A DNA stretch of 5,145 nt from Bacteroidales bacterium (lineage in GTDB: Bacteria > Bacteroidota > Bacteroidia > Bacteroidales > UBA1402): NCBI GenBank assembly GCA_003506275.1, contig DOBD01000228.1, positions 7,791 to 12,935 of the forward strand, read 5' to 3'. Shown piece after piece: positions 1 to 5,145 of the stretch. The position numbers and the translations under genes were made by a program. The notes under the pieces were generated by a model. The model did no database searches and was not told the origin of the DNA. It worked only from the letters and a program-made list of their open reading frames with translations. How positions within the stretch are numbered: position 1 is the stretch's first letter; each line of letters opens with the position of its first letter.

Positions 1-1959
1 GCTGATGACCTGACGGTTGGCAGCCCATAACTCCACTTCGTACATCTTATTGGGAAGGACACGCTCCACGCCCTTGTTGTTCATCTGGTAGGCAATTCCT
101 TTGACGTACACGGTTTGACCTGGCCTGTAGAGAGAACGATCGGTCAACAGGGTCAGGTGACGGTCTTCGCGGACGTCCACATCATCGGATTTATAGGTAT
201 GACCGTTGTATTCACTGCATAGGTAGCGATCGTTTCCAGATTCAAAAAAGAGCACATGATTGTATTCTTTATCCTGCGTGTTGTACGCAAGGTAGCCGTT
301 TTCATCCGTGTAGCCTTGGGCTGTGCGTGGCTCCACTTCAAACCGCTTTCGGTAAGTTGTCGGATGGATAGTGACTTTTACACCGGGCTGAGGCTTACCC
401 GTGATTCTGTCGACCACATATAAAACGTGTTGTGTGTTGCTCTGCGTGATACAAGCGAGGTCGGACACCACATAGTAACCATTGACGGCCACGCTAGGAT
501 CTTTCAATGATTGGAGACGGAAGGCATATTGACCGTAAGATCTACCTTTCAAATTAATCAGGGTGTTGGCCGCATTGAACAAACTGTCCGTATTGAGCGT
601 AACAACCCGTTTTTCCAACAAGGTAACTGAACGCAGGGTATCAGGACTTGGGTGTCTCCTCGTCATCTCATAATAGTCTTGGGGAGACAGGTTGACACGA
701 TAGATGGTCAAAACGGCCTTGTCAATGTTGTAGGCCGTGATGCTCAGGGTCAACGCACTATCGCTCCTGACCACCTTGTTTTGAGTGACGTTGATGCGTT
801 GTTGGGTGATGTCGGCCTGAAGGTTGCGAAGGTGATTGCTGAACGGAGCGTTGGGGTGCCTGGCCAAGCCCTCGGCACAGACAGTATAAGCCTTTTTCAA
901 ATAGTGACGGAACAGACTGTCGGTTTCACGGTGTAAACTCCTATAGAACGTCGCTTCTACTTCCTGTACAGTCAGGCTATGCGGATTGTTGGCGTTTTGA
1001 GTTGAAAGCGTCTGCAAGGCTGACAGATAGGCCTGTTCTGTGGGCGTCTGAGGCACGATGTTTGAACCCCATCGCTGGGGACGATCAGCGAGGGCATACA
1101 GTGTTTTGAGGCGGTAAAGATCGGCGTTGATCAGTGCATCGGGCCTCCCGGCTTTTAAGCGAAACCGCAGCCAGTCCTGCAGTGTCCGTATCATACTGAC
1201 TTCCACCATGGAAAGGCCGGTGGCATCACATTGAAGGGCAACAAATTGTGGAACAGGACATAACAAGGGTACCAAATCACTGTTGAATTGATAATCGTTT
1301 TGTGTACTACGTAGGGACTTCAGTAAGGCTACCCGGCGTCTGGACAGCATATCGAAAAGAGTGGGTTCCAGATTGGTGGTGTTGCCCACGGTCAGAAGTT
1401 CCTTGTAGGCGGTGATGGGAGTGGCCTGAAGGAGTTCCGCTGGTTGCAGGGACAGCGCCAATAGGCTGCAGATGGTATCGGTAACGATTTTTTTGGTCCA
1501 CTGGCTCGGATCGTTGACAATTTGCCCAACGATATCCGTTCGTTGATTGATCTTGTAGGCATTCCGCTGGTAGTAAATCAGGTAAACCTCGGCTGTCATT
1601 GACTGTAGCAGGGCTTTCGACGCCACATCCTGGGTTTCGGCGGTCAGTGCTTCCATTCCTGCCAGTTGAGCAGGTAATTGATCGGGGTCTTTTTGCAGGT
1701 TCAACTGCAGGCTGATGACGCGTGCCTTGATCTGCTGAATAGTATTCTTCTCCTTGTTGGCTCTTTGTTCGATAAGGGCGACCACCTCCAACGCCGATGT
1801 AGGGCGATCAGCCTCCACAAACCCGGTCACTTTCTTCCATTGCTCTTCATAACTGGGCACGGATTTCGACGGGGTCGACTTGGCGGCCATCAGATTGGTG
1901 GTCATCAACAGGAAAGAAAACACCCAAAACAGGGTGTAGAGGCGGCGTTGTGTATTCAT
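1..1959 (-). CDS. Alpha-2-macroglobulin family protein, N-terminal 653 codons (3' end outside window)
   Basis: The frame is open from an ATG at 1959-1957 to the left edge, 653 codons without a stop. Residues 1-25 form a Sec signal peptide (RR at 5-6, hydrophobic stretch from about 10 to 24, likely cleavage after the Ala at 25 or 26) with no lipobox Cys, so the product is probably periplasmic or exported. Residues 30-390 are mostly helical and carry the EPTLFD motif (198-203), close to the PTLYDFL signature of Bacteroidota family members. Residues 395-500 look like a first macroglobulin beta-domain (AYNIDKAVLTIYR, 409-421). A second begins near 510 (VVDRITGKPQPGVKV), and the family hallmark TDRSLYRPGQTVYVKG lies at 606-621 in the MG2 region. 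Homologues are usually well over 1,500 residues, so the bait region and any CxEQ thioester are off the window. Known relatives trap proteases that attack the envelope; that role is inferred here. The gene is divergent from the metal operon. Confidence 0.9.
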   Translation of the reverse strand, partial: MNTQRRLYTLFWVFSFLLMTTNLMAAKSTPSKSVPSYEEQWKKVTGFVEADRPTSALEVVALIEQRANKEKNTIQQIKARVISLQLNLQKDPDQLPAQLAGMEALTAETQDVASKALLQSMTAEVYLIYYQRNAYKINQRTDIVGQIVNDPSQWTKKIVTDTICSLLALSLQPAELLQATPITAYKELLTVGNTTNLEPTLFDMLSRRRVALLKSLRSTQNDYQFNSDLVPLLCPVPQFVALQCDATGLSMVEVSMIRTLQDWLRFRLKAGRPDALINADLYRLKTLYALADRPQRWGSNIVPQTPTEQAYLSALQTLSTQNANNPHSLTVQEVEATFYRSLHRETDSLFRHYLKKAYTVCAEGLARHPNAPFSNHLRNLQADITQQRINVTQNKVVRSDSALTLSITAYNIDKAVLTIYRVNLSPQDYYEMTRRHPSPDTLRSVTLLEKRVVTLNTDSLFNAANTLINLKGRSYGQYAFRLQSLKDPSVAVNGYYVVSDLACITQSNTQHVLYVVDRITGKPQPGVKVTIHPTTYRKRFEVEPRTAQGYTDENGYLAYNTQDKEYNHVLFFESGNDRYLCSEYNGHTYKSDDVDVREDRHLTLLTDRSLYRPGQTVYVKGIAYQMNNKGVERVLPNKMYEVELWAANRQVIS

Positions 1960-1978
1960 GATAAAAACTATTATCAGA

Positions 1979-1986
1979 CAAATATA
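1979..1986 (-). promoter_or_regulatory. Candidate -7 element of the alpha-2-macroglobulin gene promoter
   Basis: Read on the minus strand this is TATATTTG, an exact match to the Bacteroidota -7 consensus TAnnTTTG, located 20 bases upstream of the ATG. Transcription would start about 13-18 bases before the start codon. No good TTTG -33 partner is visible at 19-23 bases; the region there reads CAC-rich and then TTTTA, so the call rests on the -7 match and its position. The short leader contains GATAA/TTATC arms (1960-1964 and 1971-1975), a weak AT-rich inverted repeat of unknown meaning. Confidence 0.4.
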
Positions 1987-2077
1987 AAGAATACCTTAGT
2001 TAAAAGTGTGACGTTGTATTTAATTAAATCAACTGAAGCCTTTTTAACTGGATTCGAACGAAAAACACCAGCACTTA

Positions 2078-2108
2078 TTGCAACATTGTTGCATTTGTCA
2101 TACATTTG
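2078..2108 (+). promoter_or_regulatory. Promoter of the regulator-receptor-lipoprotein operon
   Basis: TACATTTG at 2101-2108 is an exact match to the Bacteroidota -7 consensus TAnnTTTG. TTG at 2078-2080 (ATTG from 2077) is a plausible -33 element, with a 20-base spacer inside the usual range. Transcription is predicted to begin a few bases after 2108, giving a leader of about 25-30 bases before the ATG at 2143. The inverted repeat at 2079-2093 fills most of the spacer, which is where a repressor would block polymerase. No other convincing promoter is seen between the downstream genes. Confidence 0.65.
2079..2093. promoter_or_regulatory. Operator: 7-1-7 perfect palindrome, probable Fur/Zur-family box
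   Basis: TGCAACA, one central T, then TGTTGCA: every one of the seven arm positions pairs. It overlaps the -33 element and ends eight bases before the -7 element of the promoter in front of a Fur-family gene. Fur, Zur and PerR proteins bind AT-containing inverted repeats of about this size (often described as 7-1-7) as dimers, and genes for such regulators are commonly autoregulated. That this protein binds this site is inference from position and symmetry. Confidence 0.65.
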
Positions 2109-2142
2109 CATCAAACAAATCAACCCGCCTGCTTGGCATCAA

Positions 2143-2553
2143 ATGCAACACCCCATGACAGCCAAAGACCTGTTACAAACCCATCAACTCAAACGAACCA
2201 GTTGCCGTGAAGGCTTACTGAACGCCTTTCTGGCCAGCAAAGAGGCGCTATCGGAAAGCGACCTTCGCGATCAGGTAGCCGGCAGTTACGACCGCACCAC
2301 GTTTTACCGCTCGTTTAAAACCTTGCTTGATGCGGGAGTGATTCATAAGATCGTGGTAGACAACACCTTGGTGAAATATGCGCTAACCACGCCCCTCACC
2401 CGACAGCACGAGCACGTGCATTTCTTCTGCACCTGCTGCCACACCATTCAATGTTTGCATTCCCCCATGACGTTCAACCTGGAACTGCCGATGGGCTTTC
2501 ACCGGGAAGACGTGGAAATTCTGATCAAAGGTACGTGCCCTACATGTTGTTAA
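2143..2553 (+). CDS. Fur-family metal-responsive transcriptional regulator, probably Zur-like
   Basis: This encodes a 136-residue DNA-binding repressor of the ferric uptake regulator family, close to the usual family length of 130-160. Residues 8-80 form the winged helix, with the recognition-helix signature YDRTTFYRSFKTL at 49-61 (family consensus DRxTVYRxL). Residues 85-136 form the dimerisation and metal domain: HEHVHF at 89-94 is the family's histidine cluster, and C96/C99 with C132/C135 make the paired CxxC structural zinc site. C21, C98, C104 and C136 are additional cysteines. The frame stays open upstream to 1678, but that stretch runs antisense to the neighbouring gene and across the promoter; ATG 2143 is the first start after the predicted transcription start (ATG 2155 is an alternative, 132 residues). 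Its 3' end overlaps the receptor gene, suggesting co-translation. Zinc as effector is inferred from the receptor; iron, manganese or peroxide sensing is not excluded. Confidence 0.93.
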   Translation: MQHPMTAKDLLQTHQLKRTSCREGLLNAFLASKEALSESDLRDQVAGSYDRTTFYRSFKTLLDAGVIHKIVVDNTLVKYALTTPLTRQHEHVHFFCTCCHTIQCLHSPMTFNLELPMGFHREDVEILIKGTCPTCC

Positions 2554-4745
2554 CACGCACATTAACCTTGTTACTGGTGGTTTTTGTCGGCTGTTGCACC
2601 CCTATGTTGGCGCAAGGAAAAGCCGATACCATCATCCACCTCAAAGAGGTGGTGATTGTAAAAGGTATGCCCGATGAGCAACAGCGCACCAACCCACTGT
2701 CTTCTACCACCGTGAACCGCCAGCGCTTATTGGAAAACCAGCAAGGCAGCCTCATGAAAGCACTAAGCCAACTGCCGGGGCTATCCACCATCGACATCGG
2801 ATCAGGACAATCCAAACCCTTGATCCGGGGATTGGGCTTCAACCAGGTGGTGGTCGTGGAGAACAACATCAAACACGAGGCTCAACAATGGGGCATGGAT
2901 CACGGGCTCGAAATCGACCAATACGCGGTTGAGCATGCAACGATCATCAAAGGTCCGGCCTCATTACAATATGGATCCGATGCTATCGGGGGCGTCATTG
3001 ATTTGAAAAGCGGCCTCATGCCTCAACCCTACACACAGGGAGGCAGCATTGACCTGACGGGCAAATCCAACAACAACCTGCTGGGTGGTTCACTCTGGCT
3101 CTATGGGCGGCAACAACGGCTTTGGGGGTCTCTGCGCGTGACCCTCATCGACCATGGAGACGACAGAGTGCCCACCGACAGCATCAGCATCTATTCGTAC
3201 AAGGCGGCTTTGCACGATAGACGGGTGCGGAATACGGCCGGCGAGGCGTTCAACGTCCAGGCTGTATTGGGGTGGGTGGAGCGTCACTACCTGGGCAGCC
3301 TGACGTTGAGCAATGTTCATACGAAGAACGGCTTTTTTGCCAACGCGCACGGACTGGAGCCCCGAAATGTAGACACAGACCTGCACGACAGCTCAGACAG
3401 GGACATTCTCAACCCTCATCAGGAAGTCAATCATGTTAAGATGTTACTTTCCAATACCTGGTTGTTGGGACCACACCGCCTGCAAGCCGATGCCGGCTAC
3501 CAACACAACCTCCGTAAAGAGTGGAGCCTTTATGTCAGCCACGGGTACATGCCCGCTCTGTTCCCCGATAGCATGACGTTTGATCCCTTATTGGAACGGG
3601 GGTTCGACAAGACAGTCTGGTCTGCTCATATCAAAGCCAACTTCCGTCTGAGTCAACCATCCAACCTCGTGACCGGGTTGGCTTCTGAACACCAATCCAA
3701 CCGGATTGAAGGCAGGGGCTTCCTGATTCCTGCTTTCAACCAATCAACCCTTGGTGGTTACGCCCTCATCAATCACAACGTCACCAAGCAGTTGATCCTC
3801 CAAGCCGGCCTACGTTATGACATCAGCCACCTTAAGACAAAAGCCTATAGCGATTGGTTCCCAACACCCCTTTCCAACGATGACACAATGAATCCAACGG
3901 AAGGCGCGATAAGCTGGATTTATTTACAGCGTGCCGCATCATTAAACCGCCGCTTCAATAACCTCAGCTGGTCGGCCGGACTTGCTTACAACCAGTTGCC
4001 CTGGTCGTTAAAAGTCAACGTCGGCAAAAGCTTCCGCATGCCCATCGTCAAAGAATTGGCAGCCAACGGGGTAAACTACCACCGCTTCAGCTACGAAGTA
4101 GGCGATCCCTCACTTTCGCCTGAAATCGCCTATCAGGCTGACGTGAGCCTGGGTGTGGAGACAGAGCGCTTCCATCTGACTGTCAGCCCTTTCATCCAGC
4201 ACTTCCCGAATTATATTTACCTCAATCCCACCTCGGAGCACGACCATCTTTATGGCAATGGCAACCAAGTCTTTTACTATACCCAAGCCAAAGTGAGGAG
4301 GTATGGCGGAGAATTGACGGCTCGGTTCCTGCTGAGCAAGTATTGGAATTTGGGCTTATCTGGCGACTATATCCACTCCAGGCAATTATCAGGCAGCAAG
4401 AAGGGTTATGCCCTACCCTTCTCACCCCCGGCTTCTCTGCGTCCTTCGGTGCGTTGGGAAACGGACAAATGGGGACGCCTGCATCAACCGTACGCGGCCC
4501 TCAGCCTGGAAATGGTGGCGACTCAGACCAATGTCGTCCCTCCCGAAGAAGTCACCCCTGGCCACAGCACCCTTGATCTGACCCTTGGGACCACCCTACC
4601 CTTGCGCCGCCAACCTGTCTTGCTCTCCCTCCAGGTGCAAAACCTACTCAACCAAGTCTTTTTCAATCATACCAGCTATTACCGCCTGATTAATCTGCCT
4701 GAGCCAGGCCGCAATATGGTGGTGTCACTACGTTTTCCTTTTTAA
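2544..4745 (+). CDS. TonB-dependent outer-membrane receptor, ZnuD-like, putative zinc uptake
   Basis: This is a 733-residue outer-membrane gated channel that imports a scarce ligand with energy from TonB-ExbBD. Residues 1-24 are a signal peptide (ending PMLAQG), followed by a TonB-box-like stretch (HLKEVVIVKG, 32-41). The plug spans about 47-155, with LPGLSTIDIG (77-86), RGLGFNQVVV (95-104), DHGLEID (119-125) and the family-typical IIKGPASLQYGSDAIGGVI (134-152). The rest is beta-barrel, ending NLLNQVFF and a terminal aromatic LRFPF, the Bam recognition signal. The barrel resembles neisserial ZnuD: YLGSLTLSN followed by NGFFANAHG aligns with the strand leading into ZnuD's histidine loop. Here residues 269-297 hold H269, H281, H292 and H297 plus several Asp. 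There is no N-terminal carboxypeptidase-regulatory-like domain, so it is not a SusC-type glycan importer. ATG 2544 is chosen because it gives the signal peptide directly; the frame extends to 2451 inside the regulator gene. The gene ends in tandem stops TAATAA. Confidence 0.92.
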   Translation: MLLTRTLTLLLVVFVGCCTPMLAQGKADTIIHLKEVVIVKGMPDEQQRTNPLSSTTVNRQRLLENQQGSLMKALSQLPGLSTIDIGSGQSKPLIRGLGFNQVVVVENNIKHEAQQWGMDHGLEIDQYAVEHATIIKGPASLQYGSDAIGGVIDLKSGLMPQPYTQGGSIDLTGKSNNNLLGGSLWLYGRQQRLWGSLRVTLIDHGDDRVPTDSISIYSYKAALHDRRVRNTAGEAFNVQAVLGWVERHYLGSLTLSNVHTKNGFFANAHGLEPRNVDTDLHDSSDRDILNPHQEVNHVKMLLSNTWLLGPHRLQADAGYQHNLRKEWSLYVSHGYMPALFPDSMTFDPLLERGFDKTVWSAHIKANFRLSQPSNLVTGLASEHQSNRIEGRGFLIPAFNQSTLGGYALINHNVTKQLILQAGLRYDISHLKTKAYSDWFPTPLSNDDTMNPTEGAISWIYLQRAASLNRRFNNLSWSAGLAYNQLPWSLKVNVGKSFRMPIVKELAANGVNYHRFSYEVGDPSLSPEIAYQADVSLGVETERFHLTVSPFIQHFPNYIYLNPTSEHDHLYGNGNQVFYYTQAKVRRYGGELTARFLLSKYWNLGLSGDYIHSRQLSGSKKGYALPFSPPASLRPSVRWETDKWGRLHQPYAALSLEMVATQTNVVPPEEVTPGHSTLDLTLGTTLPLRRQPVLLSLQVQNLLNQVFFNHTSYYRLINLPEPGRNMVVSLRFPF

Positions 4746-4782
4746 TAATCCTCACGATCAACAACTATTAACCCCTAAAAAA

Positions 4783-5145
4783 ATGAAGCAACTTCACTCG
4801 AAGCATTTCCTGCTTGCCCTGTTGGGTCTGGTCCTTACGACACCCTTTTTCACGGCCTGCAACCCAAATGACGACACTGTCGACAAACCCACCATCACCC
4901 TCTCTGAGGTTGGCCTTAACAACAGTAAAACCGGCACGATTGGCTCAGGCATTCACCTTCAGGCAGAAATCGTTGCCTTAGGTCTCATCAGTACCGTCAC
5001 GGTTGAAATCCATGCCGAAGATGGCCAAGGAGGCTCACTCGATACCACCTATAACGAGTTTAAAGACTTGAAGAACACCACGTTTCACAAGCACATCGTC
5101 ATCCCGGGAACGTTTGAACCAGGCGAATACCACCTGCACCTGATT
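4783..5145 (+). CDS. His-rich lipoprotein, DUF4625-like, N-terminal 121 codons (3' end outside window)
   Basis: The frame is open from ATG 4783, preceded by an A-rich AAAAAA context usual for Bacteroidota starts, to the right edge. Residues 1-25 are a lipoprotein signal peptide: basic N-terminus, hydrophobic core LLALLGLVL (10-18) and lipobox FTAC with the lipidated Cys at 26. The acidic NDD at 29-31 is compatible with the lipoprotein export signal that sends Bacteroidota lipoproteins to the cell surface. After a short linker comes a beta-sandwich-like domain with GIHLQAEI (56-63), VTVEIHAEDG (72-81), FHKHIVIP (101-108) and EYHLHLI (115-121), a pattern I recognise as DUF4625. Six histidines (58, 77, 102, 104, 117, 119) lie within 62 residues, mostly alternating along predicted strands. 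The gene follows the receptor by 37 bases with no terminator, so it is probably co-transcribed. A role in binding metal at the surface for the receptor is inferred; the family's function is not established to my knowledge. Confidence 0.82.
   Translation, partial: MKQLHSKHFLLALLGLVLTTPFFTACNPNDDTVDKPTITLSEVGLNNSKTGTIGSGIHLQAEIVALGLISTVTVEIHAEDGQGGSLDTTYNEFKDLKNTTFHKHIVIPGTFEPGEYHLHLI

Larger units (their letters stand above)
1960..2142. other. Divergent intergenic regulatory region
   Basis: These 183 bases separate the two divergent transcription units and are visibly more AT-rich than the genes on either side. They hold the two promoters and the operator listed separately. The middle part (about 1990-2070) shows no further motif that I can support. 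The operator lies roughly 95 bases from the leftward -7 element, so it probably does not control the alpha-2-macroglobulin gene. Confidence 0.7.

Noticed and set aside
652..936. Plus-strand open frame of 94 codons inside the alpha-2-macroglobulin gene
   Set aside because: It is an antisense shadow of a continuous, well-supported coding frame; it has no promoter or start context and no recognisable domain.
2049..2058. GGATTCGAAC resembles the reverse complement of a tRNA T-arm, suggesting a minus-strand tRNA or an attachment-site remnant
   Set aside because: The bases on either side cannot form the five-pair T-stem or an acceptor stem, no anticodon arm is found upstream on that strand, and no integrase or flanking repeat is present.
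1678..2142. In-frame upstream extension of the regulator gene, giving a 291-residue product
   Set aside because: The extension runs antisense to the alpha-2-macroglobulin coding sequence, crosses the operator and promoter, and adds residues unlike any Fur-family N-terminus. The family-sized protein begins at 2143.
2586..2597. Possible lipobox (FVGC, Cys at residue 17) in the receptor signal peptide
   Set aside because: Phe at the -3 position is suboptimal, and the segment continues to a normal signal-peptidase I type end (MLAQG) as expected for TonB-dependent receptors.
3090..3386. Minus-strand open frame of 98 codons inside the receptor gene
   Set aside because: It is antisense to a conserved barrel region and shows no protein-like signature of its own.
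4746..4782. Possible terminator or separate promoter between the receptor and the lipoprotein genes
   Set aside because: The 37 bases contain no GC-rich hairpin followed by a T-run and no TAnnTTTG element; they read as a short operon spacer.

Overview
The window looks like a chromosomal segment from a member of the Bacteroidota, probably Bacteroidales or a relative. Three things point there: a large bacterial alpha-2-macroglobulin of the type typical of that phylum, promoter elements that match the TAnnTTTG -7 consensus used by its primary sigma factor, and A-rich start contexts rather than Shine-Dalgarno sites. The phylum call is an inference from these features; the genus cannot be determined.

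Layout: positions 1-1959 (minus strand) hold the N-terminal 653 codons of a secreted alpha-2-macroglobulin family protein whose 3' part lies beyond the left edge. Positions 1960-2142 are a divergent intergenic region with a candidate promoter for each direction. A perfect 7-1-7 inverted repeat, TGCAACA-T-TGTTGCA, sits inside the rightward promoter. Positions 2143 to 5145 (plus strand) look like one operon: a Fur/Zur-family metalloregulator (136 aa), a TonB-dependent outer-membrane receptor of the ZnuD-like type (733 aa) that overlaps it by 10 bases, and, 37 bases further on, a His-rich surface-lipoprotein candidate of the DUF4625 type that runs off the right edge.

How the genes may work together: the three rightward genes read as a compact, self-regulated metal-uptake locus. 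The regulator would sense metal (zinc is the best guess), bind the palindrome between its own -33 and -7 elements, and so repress itself, the receptor and the lipoprotein when metal is sufficient. When metal is scarce, the receptor would import it through the outer membrane with TonB energy, and the His-rich lipoprotein may capture or hand over metal at the surface. Zinc rather than iron is inferred from the receptor's similarity to ZnuD and from the His/Asp-rich loop; it is not proven by sequence. The alpha-2-macroglobulin gene is transcribed the other way, from its own promoter, and is probably unrelated in function. No mobile element, RNA gene or CRISPR array was seen.
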